Program-made: the position numbers and the translations under genes
Notes under the pieces: model-generated
What the model was told of the DNA's origin: nothing
Databases searched by the model: none
Seen by the model: the letters and a program-made list of their open reading frames with translations, nothing else
Shown: piece by piece, positions 1-9,027 of the stretch
Layout: every line of letters begins with the position of its first letter
Position numbering within the stretch: position 1 is the stretch's first letter
Assembly (NCBI RefSeq): GCF_002752165.1
Contig: NZ_MOMB01000054.1
Location: forward strand, 1 to 64,000
Length of the DNA: 64,000 nucleotides
Direction: 5' to 3'
From: Erwinia sp. OLFS4
GTDB taxonomy: Bacteria; Pseudomonadota; Gammaproteobacteria; Enterobacterales; Enterobacteriaceae

Positions 1-164
1 AGCATCTGACGGGCAAAATTTTCACCCAACGCATTGAACGTAATAACCTGACGCTCCGCACCCGCATTAAACGGTTGGCTCGTAAAACAATCTGCTTTTC
101 GCGCTCAGTTGAGATCCACGAAAAAGTCATTGGAGCGTTTATCGAGAAACACATGTTCTACTAA
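1..164 (+). CDS. insB: IS1-family transposase (InsB/InsAB), C-terminal part
   Basis: Reading from base 3 gives about 53 residues ending in KHMFY, with the block FTQRIERNNLTLR followed by RLARKT and SVEIHEKVIGAF. These match the C-terminal region of IS1 InsB, the DDE-type catalytic part that is made with InsA by ribosomal frameshifting. The 5' part is cut by the window edge, so whether the element is intact cannot be judged. The sequence diverges from classical IS1 of E. coli (for example FSRSVEIHEK for FSKSVELHDK), so it is a different isoform of the family. Confidence 0.85.
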   Translation, partial: HLTGKIFTQRIERNNLTLRTRIKRLARKTICFSRSVEIHEKVIGAFIEKHMFY

Positions 165-178
165 TTGGAGGCATCACC
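1..178 (+). mobile_element. IS1-family insertion sequence, right end only
   Basis: The window opens inside an IS1-family element. The transposase reading frame stops at 164, and the terminal sequence TTGGAGGCATCACC, which resembles the IS1 right inverted repeat, ends at about 178. The left end lies outside the window, so the 9-base target duplication usual for IS1 cannot be confirmed; if present it would be CGATTGTTT from 179. In E. coli the drug-efflux gene acrB lies near tomB, so the element may separate these genes here, but that is inference. Confidence 0.85.
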
Positions 179-560
179 CGATTGTTTACAGTGAGAAACA
201 CGCATTTTATCTGATTATTATTATATATATTGGCTGGTATCTTTGAAGTACAGACACAATAATATAAGAGATGGCTCAGTGTTCCAGCCGCCCCTGCTGC
301 ATTACACTGCCGACAGCAATTTGCAATTTAACCAATAATTTTTTCGTGAATGACAACATTATTTATAATATGTATTACTGAATCTGGTCGTGGTCGAAAA
401 TAGGTGATAATTATCCATCATGGCTGGCATGGCATTAGCTACCAGGTTCTGTCAGAAGAAATATGTTAGCTAACATTGAGTTTTGCTCGTTTCCAGACTA
501 ACCACTCGCTGTATCATTGTGTTTAACGTAGCTAATTTGTTTGCTACAGAGGGGAAAATG
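179..560. other. AT-rich intergenic region upstream of tomB
   Basis: About 380 bases between the IS1 end and tomB, markedly richer in A+T than the surrounding genes. I see no convincing coding frame. It holds a perfect 14-base palindrome at 463-476 and presumably the tomB-hha promoter. AT-rich DNA of this kind is typical of H-NS/Hha targets, but no binding can be claimed from sequence alone. Confidence 0.6.
463..476. promoter_or_regulatory. 14-base perfect palindrome upstream of tomB-hha
   Basis: ATGTTAGCTAACAT is its own reverse complement and lies about 85 bases before the tomB start. It could be an operator for the tomB-hha operon. The core TTAGCTA occurs again just upstream (434-440). 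No known regulator is assigned. Confidence 0.35.
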
Positions 561-944
561 ATGGACGAATACTCACCAAAAAGGCATGATATTGCCCAGT
601 TAAAATTCTTGTGCCAGCACCTTTATGACGAAAGTCTCACCAGTCTGGGAGACAGTCATCATGGCTGGGTAAATGATCCAACTTCAGCACTCAATATTCA
701 ACTTAATGAGCTGGTTGAACATATTGCTGCGTTTATGATGAATTATAAGATTAAGCATCAGGAAGATAGTGACTTCTCCGCCCGGGTTGATCAGTACCTG
801 GATGATACTTTCATGCTTTTCAGCAATTACGGCATAAACGCAAAAGAGCTACAAACCTGGCAAAGCTCTGCCAGTAGTCTGTTTAATATTTTTGATGAAG
901 AGTGCCGGCAGTGGACAGCCCACGCCAGCCACACGTACCAGTAA
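561..944 (+). CDS. tomB: TomB, Hha toxicity modulator / biofilm antitoxin
   Basis: TomB (YbaJ) counteracts the toxicity of Hha and influences biofilm formation; the pair behaves as an oxygen-dependent toxin-antitoxin system in E. coli. The 127-residue product starts [18 protein letters not shown] and keeps the motifs [16 protein letters not shown] and [15 protein letters not shown], the hallmarks of the family. An upstream in-frame ATG at 558 and an earlier one at 483 exist, but the ATG at 561 follows a GAGGGG ribosome-binding site and matches the start of E. coli TomB (124 residues). The tail after residue 110 diverges. hha follows after 26 bases, so the two are probably co-transcribed. Confidence 0.95.
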   Translation: MDEYSPKRHDIAQLKFLCQHLYDESLTSLGDSHHGWVNDPTSALNIQLNELVEHIAAFMMNYKIKHQEDSDFSARVDQYLDDTFMLFSNYGINAKELQTWQSSASSLFNIFDEECRQWTAHASHTYQ

Positions 945-970
945 CCCATTATTTTCACTACGGTTTAAAG

Positions 971-1189
971 ATGACTGAAAAAATCCTTACCAAAACAGAT
1001 TACCTGATGCGCCTGCGCCGTTGTCGTTCTATTGACACACTTGAACGCGTAATTGAAAAAAATAAATACGAATTATCCGATGAAGAACTGGCCGTATTCT
1101 ATTCCGCTGCCGATCATCGTCTGGCGGAACTGACAATGAATAAACTTTATGACAAAGTTCCGGTCTCTGTCTGGAAATACGTTCGCTGA
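971..1189 (+). CDS. hha: Hha, hemolysin-expression modulating protein (toxin of TomB-Hha)
   Basis: Hha is a small nucleoid-associated protein that binds H-NS and enhances silencing of AT-rich, horizontally acquired DNA. The 72-residue product [20 protein letters not shown]...WKYVR is almost identical to E. coli Hha along its full length, including the charged [17 protein letters not shown] segment involved in H-NS contact. It is the second gene of the tomB-hha pair. The start at 971 is the family start; the upstream extension to 902 overlaps tomB and is not used. Confidence 0.97.
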   Translation: MTEKILTKTDYLMRLRRCRSIDTLERVIEKNKYELSDEELAVFYSAADHRLAELTMNKLYDKVPVSVWKYVR

Positions 1190-1236
1190 AATAGATGAAA
1201 AAAGAAAAAATCACTGACATGACAGGGCATCATAGT

Positions 1237-1349
1237 GGTGGAGGCTCTGCCAGCTACATCCCGGCACACGCGTCATCTGCTGCGGCTGCTTCCTTCCGGA
1301 CCTGACCGGGTTCACAGGTTAGCATTGCGGGAGAACCAACAGAGCCTCC
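1237..1349 (-). ncRNA. ffs: 4.5S RNA, signal recognition particle RNA
   Basis: Read on the minus strand, the sequence contains the conserved SRP core GGTCAGGTCCGGAAGGAAGC, with the GGAA tetraloop, followed by ACGCGTGTGCCGGGATG. The outer strands GGAGGCTCTG and CAGAGCCTCC pair to close the long hairpin. About 113 nucleotides fits the 114-nucleotide E. coli RNA. It partners with Ffh in targeting membrane proteins co-translationally. Position next to atl-ybaY-tesB matches E. coli. The ends are inferred by alignment from memory and may be off by a few bases. Confidence 0.95.
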
Positions 1350-1378
1350 ATTGAGTGCCCTGTTTCCAGAGCGCAGGC

Positions 1379-1407
1379 ATTATTAACGATGCCCCTGCCA
1401 ATTGCAA
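1379..1407 (-). promoter_or_regulatory. sigma70-type promoter of ffs
   Basis: On the minus strand a -35 TTGCAA (1407-1402) is separated by exactly 17 bases from a -10 AATAAT (1384-1379), followed by a GC-rich discriminator GCCTGCG. The predicted start near 1372 leaves a leader of about 23 nucleotides before mature 4.5S RNA. In E. coli the precursor also has a leader of about 24 nucleotides removed by RNase P, which supports the assignment. Confidence 0.6.
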
Positions 1408-1504
1408 GCGCAGGCCAGACAAGCGATGTTTTCTTGCGCATTTCAGGTTCGGCCCTGGTTTCATTCCCTCGCGTAAGGACAATTGCGGCTCCGGAGGCGC
1501 CACC

Positions 1505-1816
1505 TTGAACCAGCAGGATCATTTTTACCAACGGGTATATCAGGTGGTTGCGGCTATTCCCCGCGGTTGCGTCACCACTTACGGTGAGGTTGCGATGCTG
1601 GCGGGCTCGCCGCGCGCTGCCCGTCAGGTAGGCGGTGTTCTGAAACGGCTACCTGAAGGCAGCAAACTTCCGTGGCATCGGGTGGTTAACCGCAGTGGCA
1701 AAATTTCGCTCACCGGGCCGGATCTGCACCGACAGCGCAGGGCACTACTGGCTGAAGGTGTCGACGTTAGCGAGGACGGCAGAATTTCCCTGTCACGTTA
1801 TCGCTGGCATATCTGA
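1505..1816 (+). CDS. atl: Alkyltransferase-like protein Atl (YbaZ)
   Basis: Atl proteins bind O6-alkylguanine in DNA and hand the lesion to nucleotide-excision repair; they resemble O6-alkylguanine methyltransferases but cannot transfer the alkyl group. The 103-residue product has the methyltransferase-like DNA-binding fold with GSPRAARQVGGVLKRLPEGS. The usual PCHR active-site motif is PWHRVV, so the acceptor cysteine is replaced by tryptophan, the mark of this family. No ATG lies at the right place: the start is taken as TTG at 1505, seven bases after the Shine-Dalgarno GGAGG at 1493-1497. Upstream in-frame ATG at 1355 lies in the ffs promoter region. Confidence 0.9.
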   Translation: MNQQDHFYQRVYQVVAAIPRGCVTTYGEVAMLAGSPRAARQVGGVLKRLPEGSKLPWHRVVNRSGKISLTGPDLHRQRRALLAEGVDVSEDGRISLSRYRWHI

Positions 1817-1850
1817 TAATAAGGCGGCGCAGCACGCCGCCACCGGATAA

Positions 1851-2408
1851 TTACAAATTAGTGGGTGCCGGTACCGCCGAAGAGGGGGTAACCTGAGTCG
1901 GCGAAGTCGATGGCACGGTGGTTGCTGCCCCGGCCGCAGCCGGAATAGCTACTGAAGGCACCGGAACCAGCACCAGATCCTGCCTGGTACCTCCCTGATT
2001 AATCACCGGCTGGGCGGTTTCAGTGATAAACGCCAGCTTACCTTTCACCGTAACCGCTGCGCTCAGCAGAATACGTGCTTTCGGCTGAATGTCGCCAGGG
2101 TTAAAAGGCAGTACGAAATGGAAGGGAGATTGTTTTCCTTCCGTTCTCACTACGTGCTGAGCAATGACCCTGGAAGGGGCATCAGACGCCGAAGCATCAG
2201 AAACCGTCACCGTCAGCACGGAGTCCGGAGGTAAAGCCACTTTCTGGCGGATCCAGACGTTACCGCTCACGTTAGGTTGTTTTAACACCGCCTGCTGTCC
2301 GCTCACCTGCGATCCCAGGGTCGGTGTTGCAACGTCGTTACTTTTATCTGCACAGCCAGAGATAATCACCGCCAGCGCGGCGCCACTTAATACCTGCCAG
2401 AATTTCAT
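1851..2408 (-). CDS. ybaY: YbaY family lipoprotein
   Basis: A 185-residue predicted outer-membrane or periplasmic lipoprotein of unknown molecular role. It starts MKFWQVLSGAALAVIISGC, a type II signal peptide with the lipobox cysteine at residue 19. The central region, about residues 40-150, has the YbaY-type beta-rich domain (GNVWIRQKVALPPDSVLTVTVSD, then LPFNPGDIQPKARILL). The C-terminal 35 residues are rich in Ala, Pro, Thr and Ser and look disordered. The start at 2408 was chosen because AAGGAG precedes it and it gives the signal peptide; a longer frame from 2441 would bury it. Confidence 0.9.
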   Translation of the reverse strand: MKFWQVLSGAALAVIISGCADKSNDVATPTLGSQVSGQQAVLKQPNVSGNVWIRQKVALPPDSVLTVTVSDASASDAPSRVIAQHVVRTEGKQSPFHFVLPFNPGDIQPKARILLSAAVTVKGKLAFITETAQPVINQGGTRQDLVLVPVPSVAIPAAAGAATTVPSTSPTQVTPSSAVPAPTNL

Positions 2409-2625
2409 TGACGTCTTCTCCTTATGATCAATGTGAAACAAGGCGCCGGTAACACATCACCGGCTTGTCGCCCATTAGATTAATTCTGGCACAAGTTACT
2501 GATTTTTTCCTGATCCTCACTGGCGCCGCTTTATTCATACCAGTTAAGAAATTTCTCACCAACAAGTGATTGCGTTAGCCGCCCTGTTCTCGCAAACTGG
2601 CGTTTTGTACCGGGAGAGAATGGCT

Positions 2626-3501
2626 ATGAGTCAGGCGCTCAGTAACTTACTTGCTCTGCTACATCTTGAAAAACTTGAAGAAGGTTTGTTTCGTGGTCAG
2701 AGCGAAGACCTGGGGCTGCGTCAGGTTTTTGGCGGACAGGTTGTTGGCCAGGCGATTTACGCCGCTAAACAGACGGTCCCCGCAGAGCGGATTATTCACT
2801 CATTTCACAGCTATTTTCTGCGGCCTGGTGACAGCCAGAAATCGATCATTTATGACGTAGAAAACCTGCGCGACGGCAAAAGCTTTAGCGCGCGTCGCGT
2901 TAGTGCAATCCAGAATGGCCAGCCCATTTTTTACATGACGGCCTCTTTTCAGCAACCGGAACAGGGTTTCGAACATCAGAAAACCATGCCCGACACGGCC
3001 GGCCCCGATGGTCTGCCCTCTGAAACTGATATCGCGCGGCAGCTGGCACATCAGCTCCCTGCTGCACTGCGTGATAAGTTGCTGGCTGAAAAGCCGTTTG
3101 AAGTGCGAACGGTGACCTTCCACAACCCATTGAAAGGACATGTTGACGAGCCGCGCCGTTATGTCTGGCTGCGTGCCAATGGCAAGATACCTGCCGATCC
3201 CCATTTCCATCAGTATCTGCTGGGTTACGTATCGGACTTTAACTTTCTGGTGGTCGCACTACAACCACACGGCAAAGGTTTCCTTGAGCCGGGCTTGCGG
3301 GTAGCCACCATCGATCATTCCATGTGGTTTCACCGGCCTTTCGATTTAAACCAATGGCTGCTTTACAGCGTGGAGAGTACGTCTGCCTCAAGCGCAAGAG
3401 GCTTTGTTCGCGGTGAATTTTATACCGAGGACGGACGGCTTGTGGCTTCCAGCGTACAGGAAGGGGTAATGCGACTCCTGCCACCCGGTAATGACAAGTA
3501 A
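2626..3501 (+). CDS. tesB: Acyl-CoA thioesterase II
   Basis: TesB hydrolyses medium- and long-chain acyl-CoA to free fatty acid and CoA. The 291-residue product is a double-hotdog protein that matches E. coli TesB (286) from [12 protein letters not shown] to the end. The catalytic Asp, Thr and Gln lie in IDHSMW, STSASS and VQEGVM. Another ATG at 2620 is only a few bases from the GGGAGAGA ribosome-binding site, so 2626 is preferred. It converges on amtB, with a shared hairpin terminator between them. Confidence 0.95.
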   Translation: MSQALSNLLALLHLEKLEEGLFRGQSEDLGLRQVFGGQVVGQAIYAAKQTVPAERIIHSFHSYFLRPGDSQKSIIYDVENLRDGKSFSARRVSAIQNGQPIFYMTASFQQPEQGFEHQKTMPDTAGPDGLPSETDIARQLAHQLPAALRDKLLAEKPFEVRTVTFHNPLKGHVDEPRRYVWLRANGKIPADPHFHQYLLGYVSDFNFLVVALQPHGKGFLEPGLRVATIDHSMWFHRPFDLNQWLLYSVESTSASSARGFVRGEFYTEDGRLVASSVQEGVMRLLPPGNDK

Positions 3502-3505
3502 AAAT

Positions 3506-3528
3506 AGGGTGAGCCTTCGGCTCACCCT
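3506..3528. terminator. Bidirectional terminator between tesB and amtB
   Basis: Perfect 10-bp stem AGGGTGAGCC / GGCTCACCCT around a TTC loop, just after the tesB stop. On the minus strand it is followed by ATTTTTAC, a good U-tract for ending the glnK-amtB transcript. The plus-strand tail is weaker. Confidence 0.85.
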
Positions 3529-3551
3529 GTCGTTATCAGCTTAGCATTGCG

Positions 3552-4841
3552 TTACTGGTTATAAGCATTTTCACCATGGCTGTTAACATCCAGCCCTTCA
3601 CGCTCATGATCTTCAGGGACACGCAGTCCGACGATCAGGTCTGCCACTTTAAAACCGATCAACGCTACGATGGCTGTCCAGACAATGGTCACGCCGACGC
3701 TGAACAGCTGTACCCATACCTGATGGCCCATAGTAACGCCTTCGGCGTAACCAACTCCCCCCAGAGAAGGCGAAGCAAAAACGCCGGTCAGAATACAGCC
3801 AACGATACCGCACACGCCGTGGACGCCAAAAACATCGCACGGGTCATCAACCCGTAACCAGCGTTTCAGGCTGGAAACACCCCATACGCCGGCCACACCG
3901 CCTACCAGACCAATAATCAGAGCGCCACCCACGCCTACGTAACCACAGGCAGGTGTAATAGCCACCAGACCGGCAATGGCACCGGAACACACCCCAAGCA
4001 GAGAGGGTTTACCGCGCACGGCCCACTCAGCAAATGTCCAGCTTAGCATCGCGCCGGCCGTTGCAGTAACGGTATTGAGGAACGCCAGTCCGGCAATTTC
4101 ATTAGCCGCGCTGGCAGAACCCGCGTTAAAACCAAACCAGCCAACGTACAGAATGGCAGTACCAGTAAAGACCATCGGCAGATTGTGAGGTTTGAAGGCA
4201 TCTTTACCAAATCCAGTGCGCTTGCCAAGCAGATAAGCACCGACCAGGCCACCCACAGCCGCATTAATGTGTACCACGGTACCGCCAGCAAAATCCATTG
4301 CGCCATCGGCAGCAAGAAAACCACCCGCCCACACCATATGCGCAATCGGCAGGTAAGCCAGCGTCAACCAGATGGCGGAAAAAATCAGCAGCGCGGAGAA
4401 ACGGATTCGCTCCGCCAACGCCCCCACCACTAGCGCTACCGTAATGCAGGCAAACGACGCCTGAAAAGCGACGTGGATATATTGATAAAATGTACCCATC
4501 AATGTTGTTGGCGCGATCCCTTTCAGCATCGCCCAGCCAAAGCTACCGAAAAAAGCATTACCTTCACTGAATGCCAGTGAATAGCCGTAAAGTACCCAGA
4601 GCACACAGACCAGAGCAAAAGCAACTGACACCTGCGTCATCATTGATAAAACGTTTTTGCTGCGAATCAACCCGCCGTAAAACATCGCCACGCCGGGGAT
4701 GGTCATAAACAGCACCAGCGCCGTGCAGATCATCATAAAGGCATTGTCAGCCTTATCGGCTACCGCTGGCGCCGCCGCCATCGCCAGCGAAGGCGATAAA
4801 GCAAGACTGACCAATGCGGATTTAATCATTTTTTTATTCAT
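3552..4841 (-). CDS. amtB: Ammonium transporter AmtB
   Basis: Inner-membrane trimeric ammonia/ammonium channel used under nitrogen limitation and gated by GlnK. The 429-residue product begins with a cleavable signal peptide (MNKKMIKSALVSLALSPSLA), then AAPAVADKADNAFMMICTALVL and the eleven-helix Amt fold. The pore twin-histidine helices are visible as IAHMVWAGG and FGVHGVCGIVG, and the end EGLDVNSHGENAYN is the conserved cytosolic tail. The start at 4841 gives the E. coli length (428) and has GGAG upstream; 4850 would add three residues. glnK lies 35 bases upstream in the same operon. Confidence 0.97.
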   Translation of the reverse strand: MNKKMIKSALVSLALSPSLAMAAAPAVADKADNAFMMICTALVLFMTIPGVAMFYGGLIRSKNVLSMMTQVSVAFALVCVLWVLYGYSLAFSEGNAFFGSFGWAMLKGIAPTTLMGTFYQYIHVAFQASFACITVALVVGALAERIRFSALLIFSAIWLTLAYLPIAHMVWAGGFLAADGAMDFAGGTVVHINAAVGGLVGAYLLGKRTGFGKDAFKPHNLPMVFTGTAILYVGWFGFNAGSASAANEIAGLAFLNTVTATAGAMLSWTFAEWAVRGKPSLLGVCSGAIAGLVAITPACGYVGVGGALIIGLVGGVAGVWGVSSLKRWLRVDDPCDVFGVHGVCGIVGCILTGVFASPSLGGVGYAEGVTMGHQVWVQLFSVGVTIVWTAIVALIGFKVADLIVGLRVPEDHEREGLDVNSHGENAYNQ

Positions 4842-4876
4842 TTTCTCCATCCCCTTCCCATGTCACAGCCTGGTCA

Positions 4877-5215
4877 TTACAGTGCGGCTTCATCTGTTTC
4901 ACCGGTACGAATGCGGATAATCCGCTGCAATTCAGCAACAAAAATCTTGCCATCGCCAATCTTACCGGTGTAGGCAGCTTTACTGATTACATCAATAACT
5001 TCATCAAGCTGATCGTCGGCAATCGCAATATCAATTTTCACTTTGGGCAGAAAATTGACACTGTACTCCGCACCACGATACAACTCAGCATGCCCTTTCT
5101 GACGACCGAAGCCTTTAACTTCAGTTACTGTCAGCCCCTGAATACCTATTGAAGAGAGCGCTTCGCGAACGTCCTCCAGTTTGAATGGCTTAATGACTAC
5201 GGTAACCAGCTTCAT
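4877..5215 (-). CDS. glnK: Nitrogen regulatory PII protein GlnK
   Basis: PII signal protein of 112 residues that senses 2-oxoglutarate, ATP/ADP and glutamine (through uridylylation by GlnD), and plugs the AmtB channel when nitrogen is sufficient. Tyr51, the uridylylated residue, lies in the T-loop ELYRGAEYSVNFLPK. The B- and C-loops are TGKIGDGKIFV and RIRTGETD. Co-transcribed with amtB, as in nearly all bacteria with this pair. Expression is expected to follow NtrC through the sigma54 promoter at 5267-5282. Confidence 0.98.
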   Translation of the reverse strand: MKLVTVVIKPFKLEDVREALSSIGIQGLTVTEVKGFGRQKGHAELYRGAEYSVNFLPKVKIDIAIADDQLDEVIDVISKAAYTGKIGDGKIFVAELQRIIRIRTGETDEAAL

Positions 5216-5266
5216 TTGATCCCCCAGGTATTGAATTTGGCTAAACGCCCGATCTGCTGTTTTCTA

Positions 5267-5282
5267 AGCAAAGGCTGTGCCA
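5267..5282 (-). promoter_or_regulatory. sigma54 promoter of glnK-amtB
   Basis: On the minus strand the sequence is TGGCACAGCCTTTGCT, an exact match to the sigma54 consensus TGGCAC-N5-TTGCW (-24 and -12). Transcription should start near 5256, about 40 bases before glnK. This is the expected promoter type for nitrogen-starvation genes. Confidence 0.93.
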
Positions 5283-5387
5283 TAAATGCTAAAAGTGACA
5301 TTTTCCGGCATGCGCTGATAGCAAACCGGATTTCTGCCCTGAGATGACCCTGGAAAAAAAGAAAAAAAAGCGCAGAAAGCGAAAGAC

Positions 5388-5465
5388 GCGCACCATAATA
5401 GTGCGCAATGCGATTTTTCAGTGCACAAGCGACAGAATATGGCTCCGGGCGCTTATTTGTAGTGC
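5388..5465. promoter_or_regulatory. NtrC-like enhancer sites upstream of glnK
   Basis: GCGCACCATAATAGTGCGC at 5388-5406 is a near-perfect palindrome matching the NtrC operator pattern (GCACCA...TGGTGC type). A second, weaker site, GCGCTTATTTGTAGTGC, lies at 5449-5465. They sit about 105-190 bases upstream of the sigma54 promoter, a normal enhancer distance. Assignment to NtrC is inference from pattern and context. Confidence 0.65.
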
Positions 5466-5474
5466 AAAAGGTAG

Positions 5475-7244
5475 TTAAGTCTTAACCATATCGTTTACTG
5501 ACAGCGCATTACCCGCCTGCTGCAACTGATACATTTGCCAGTAACGTCCCCGGCGCGCCAGCAGCGCCTGATGCTGGCCCTGCTCAACCGCCTGACCATG
5601 GTGCAGAACCATAATGGTGTCGGCGTCGACGATCGTTGAAAGACGGTGGGCAATCACCACCAGCGTAGTATGTTCACGTATCCTGTATAGTACCTGCTGA
5701 ATAGCTTGCTCAGTGCCGGAATCAATATTCGCGGTTGCCTCATCGAGGATCAGGATCTGTGGCGGCTCAACCAGCACGCGAGCCAGCGCCAGCAGCTGCT
5801 TTTGCCCAACAGAGAGCGTATTACCCTGTTCGCCAAGCGGCGTGTATAACCCCTGGCTCATTGCCCTGGCCAGTCCGGCCAGCTGTACCTGCTCCAACAC
5901 CTGCCAGACCTGTTCTTCACTCAAATCACGCCCCAGAGCAACGTTAGCGTAAAACGAATCGGCCAGCACTACCGGATCTTGCTGCACCATCGCAATTCCC
6001 TGACGTAACGCCCGGTGGCAATAATCTGACAACGGGCGACCGGCCAGTAAAATCTCACCTTGCTGTTGTCGGTAATAGCCCATCAGCAGACTGGCCAACG
6101 TGCTTTTACCACTGCCGGTATGCCCTACCACCGCAATAAAACTGCGCGACGGCACCCTGAGAGTAATGTGCTGCAAAACCGGATGCCCGCTGTGATAAGC
6201 AAAGCTCACATTCTCAATTCGGATCTCACCATTTTGCATCGGCTGCACGTCGGAACCATAGCGCTGGCGCGGAGCATCAATCAGCTCGAAAATCCGCTCC
6301 CCGGCGACAACCGCCTGCTGAAGTATCGATTGCTGTGTCGTTAGCTCAATCAGCGGCTCATTAAGCCGGCCCAGATAGCTGATAAAGGCATACAACACCC
6401 CCACTTCCACCGAGCCGGCTTTAGAAAAACCAAACAGCAGCATCAGTCCACATAAAATTAAGGCAGAAAACAGACTCAGCAATGGCCGCAGCAGGAAACC
6501 ATCAAGGCGCAACGTTTGCATGCGGGCGAGATAGTGAAAACGGCTTGCCTGTGCCATACGTTCGCCAAATCGCGCCTGCTGACGAAACTGCTGGATAACG
6601 CTCATGCCATTGATCACTTCATTAAAACCATTATTAATATCGGCAAGATAGCTTCTTACCCGTCGCGCAATCGGGGTACTGTATCGCTGATAAATCAGCA
6701 TTACCGTCATCACCAGAGGAAAAATGGTTAACGCAATCAGCGCCATACGCCAGTCAAGGCTGAACATAGCAATCAGCATTGCGCCAATCAGCGCCGCACT
6801 GCGCAATAACGTAGCAACAACGGTGACATAAAGATCCCTTACCACCTCAGTATCGTTGGTCACTCGGGATATTACCTGACCAACCGGCTGCTGATCGAAA
6901 GTGCTTAACGGCTGGCGGAGTGCCGCATCCATCACATCGCTACGCAGACGTTGCACCACGCCAACCGCTATCTGATTAAACAGCAAAGACTGGGCATAAT
7001 GCAGCCGCGCCGCCAGCATTTGCAAAAGCAGATAAGCGACAAACAAGCCGGCAACCGGTGCGACAGGCATCCGATGCAATGCCACCATGCTATCGATAAA
7101 ATAGCTGATTAACACGGGCCCGAGCACTTCTGCCCCGGCAGCGACCCACAGCATAATCACGGCTTTAACCAACGAAAGGCGCCAGGGCGTACTGTACCCC
7201 AGCAGACGACGTAAGGTTGGCCACAAACGAACCGTATCAGCCAT
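5475..7244 (-). CDS. mdlB: ABC exporter half-transporter MdlB
   Basis: 589-residue type IV ABC exporter subunit, probably forming a heterodimer with MdlA and exporting an unknown substrate (multidrug-resistance-like). An N-terminal six-helix transmembrane domain (residues about 1-320) is followed by a nucleotide-binding domain with Walker [10 protein letters not shown], signature LSVGQKQ, Walker B ILILDEAT and switch histidine AHR. The start at 7244 lies inside the end of mdlA (8-base overlap) with GGGAG eight bases upstream, which implies translational coupling; the ATG at 7259 lacks a ribosome-binding site. Confidence 0.95.
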   Translation of the reverse strand: MADTVRLWPTLRRLLGYSTPWRLSLVKAVIMLWVAAGAEVLGPVLISYFIDSMVALHRMPVAPVAGLFVAYLLLQMLAARLHYAQSLLFNQIAVGVVQRLRSDVMDAALRQPLSTFDQQPVGQVISRVTNDTEVVRDLYVTVVATLLRSAALIGAMLIAMFSLDWRMALIALTIFPLVMTVMLIYQRYSTPIARRVRSYLADINNGFNEVINGMSVIQQFRQQARFGERMAQASRFHYLARMQTLRLDGFLLRPLLSLFSALILCGLMLLFGFSKAGSVEVGVLYAFISYLGRLNEPLIELTTQQSILQQAVVAGERIFELIDAPRQRYGSDVQPMQNGEIRIENVSFAYHSGHPVLQHITLRVPSRSFIAVVGHTGSGKSTLASLLMGYYRQQQGEILLAGRPLSDYCHRALRQGIAMVQQDPVVLADSFYANVALGRDLSEEQVWQVLEQVQLAGLARAMSQGLYTPLGEQGNTLSVGQKQLLALARVLVEPPQILILDEATANIDSGTEQAIQQVLYRIREHTTLVVIAHRLSTIVDADTIMVLHHGQAVEQGQHQALLARRGRYWQMYQLQQAGNALSVNDMVKT

Positions 7245-9000
7245 GATGTGTTCTCCCATCGTCTTCGTCCAGGGCCGCTTCCAGCTGCTGATAACGGTAC
7301 ATTTCCCGATACCAGCCGGACTGTTGGCTCAACTGAGGGTGGGTTCCCCGCTGGCTGATCCTGCCATTTTGCAGTACCAGAATTTCATTCGACTCCGCCA
7401 GCGCAGACAAGCGATGCGCACTGATAATCAACGTCTTACCCACACCCCAGCGCCGTAGATTATGCAGAATCTGGTGCTCAGTACGACCGTCCACAGCGGA
7501 TAATGCATCGTCAAGGATCAGAATCCCGGCATTAAGCAGCAGTGCACGTGCAATTGAAATCCGCTGTTTCTGGCCACCCGACAGCATCACGCCCCGTTCA
7601 CCTACTTCAGTTTCATAACCTTGCGGCAGGCGCAAAATATCATCATGCACGCAGGCCAGCCGGGCTGCCTGCTCGATATCCTGCCGGCTGGCCCCCGGAT
7701 ACCCAAGGGCAATATTGCTGGCAACCGAATCAGAAAACAAAAAGGGCGTCTGGTTGACCACCGCCAGCCGGCTACGCCAGCTGTCCAGCCGATAATGTCG
7801 TAGCGATTCACCATGAAAGCGAATGTCACCTTGCTCAATATCGAAATGGCGCTGTATCAAATTTAACAGCGTGCTTTTCCCGCTACCGGTCGGACCACAG
7901 ATTCCCAGCATCTCGCCGGGTCTGAGGCTGACATTTAGCTGATGCAAGACCGTCTGCTGACTACCAGGATAACTGAACTGACGCACGGCGATATGCAGAT
8001 CGCCGTTTCCCTCCGGGATTAGACGTTCTCCATCCACCACCGTCGGCGTTTCCGCCAGCAACGCCTGAATACGGCTCCAGGCGGCACTGCCTCGCTCGAC
8101 AATATTGAACATCCACGCCAGTGCCAGCATTGGCCAGATCATCAGCCCAAGATACATCACGAAGCTGGTTAGCTGCCCAAGGGTGAGTACGCCCTGCCAG
8201 ACCATCCAGCTGCCGCCGGCCACTGCCAGTAAATTGGATAAACCCACCGCCAGATAAATAACCGGGTCAAAACGGGCATCAACCCGCGCTACCTGCATAT
8301 TTTTTGCTCCGGTGTCGGCGGCAATCGCGGAAAACTTTGCTGACTGAAGATCTTCAAGACCGAATGCCTTGATCATGCGGATACTGGTGAGACTTTCCTG
8401 AGCCTGATCGTTCAGGGACGAAAATGCAGCCTGCGCGGTTTTAAAGCGCTGGTGTAACTGTTCACCATACCGATTAATAATCACAGCCATTACCGGCATT
8501 GGCACCAGCGCCAGCAACGTCAGCTGCCAGCTGATGGTGCTACTCATCACCAGCAAGACCATCACGCCCATCACCAGTGAATCAACCAGTGTCAGCACCC
8601 CTTCCCCGGCAGCAAATACCACCCGATCAACATCATTCGTGGCTCTGGCTATCAGGTCGCCGGTGCGATGACGCAAATAAAACGCCGGATGCTGGCGACT
8701 TAGCTGACGATAAAAATCGGATCTTAATTCCACCGCCAGCTGATAGGAGGCACCAAACAGTAAAACACGCCAGACATAGCGCAGCAGGTAGGTTATCAGT
8801 GCAGCAAGAAGCATAACGGCAACCCACATCAGCAGGGTGCTGCTGCTCATATGATGCTGGCTGATACCGTCAACAATAACACCAACCAGTTTTGGTGGCA
8901 GTAACTGGAGTAATGCGATAACGACCAGCAGGGATACCGCACCAAGATAACGACGCCACTCGCGCCGGAAAAAACCACGTAGCTGACTAAACAGTCTCAC
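7237..9000 (-). CDS. mdlA: ABC exporter half-transporter MdlA
   Basis: 587-residue partner of MdlB with the same architecture: transmembrane helices to about residue 320, then an ATPase domain with Walker [10 protein letters not shown], signature LSGGQKQR and Walker [13 protein letters not shown]. The Walker B is followed by Asp in place of the usual catalytic Glu, as in E. coli MdlA, which suggests one degenerate ATP site in the heterodimer. It follows decR by 27 bases and overlaps mdlB, so decR-mdlA-mdlB is a probable operon. Confidence 0.95.
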   Translation of the reverse strand: MRLFSQLRGFFRREWRRYLGAVSLLVVIALLQLLPPKLVGVIVDGISQHHMSSSTLLMWVAVMLLAALITYLLRYVWRVLLFGASYQLAVELRSDFYRQLSRQHPAFYLRHRTGDLIARATNDVDRVVFAAGEGVLTLVDSLVMGVMVLLVMSSTISWQLTLLALVPMPVMAVIINRYGEQLHQRFKTAQAAFSSLNDQAQESLTSIRMIKAFGLEDLQSAKFSAIAADTGAKNMQVARVDARFDPVIYLAVGLSNLLAVAGGSWMVWQGVLTLGQLTSFVMYLGLMIWPMLALAWMFNIVERGSAAWSRIQALLAETPTVVDGERLIPEGNGDLHIAVRQFSYPGSQQTVLHQLNVSLRPGEMLGICGPTGSGKSTLLNLIQRHFDIEQGDIRFHGESLRHYRLDSWRSRLAVVNQTPFLFSDSVASNIALGYPGASRQDIEQAARLACVHDDILRLPQGYETEVGERGVMLSGGQKQRISIARALLLNAGILILDDALSAVDGRTEHQILHNLRRWGVGKTLIISAHRLSALAESNEILVLQNGRISQRGTHPQLSQQSGWYREMYRYQQLEAALDEDDGRTHHG

Positions 9001-9027
9001 AAAAGAACCTCGATCAGCGGGGGCAAC

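Noticed and set aside
2800..3210. Long minus-strand reading frame inside tesB
   Set aside because: It lies wholly in a well-conserved gene on the other strand, has no family motif and no ribosome-binding site; it is a shadow frame.
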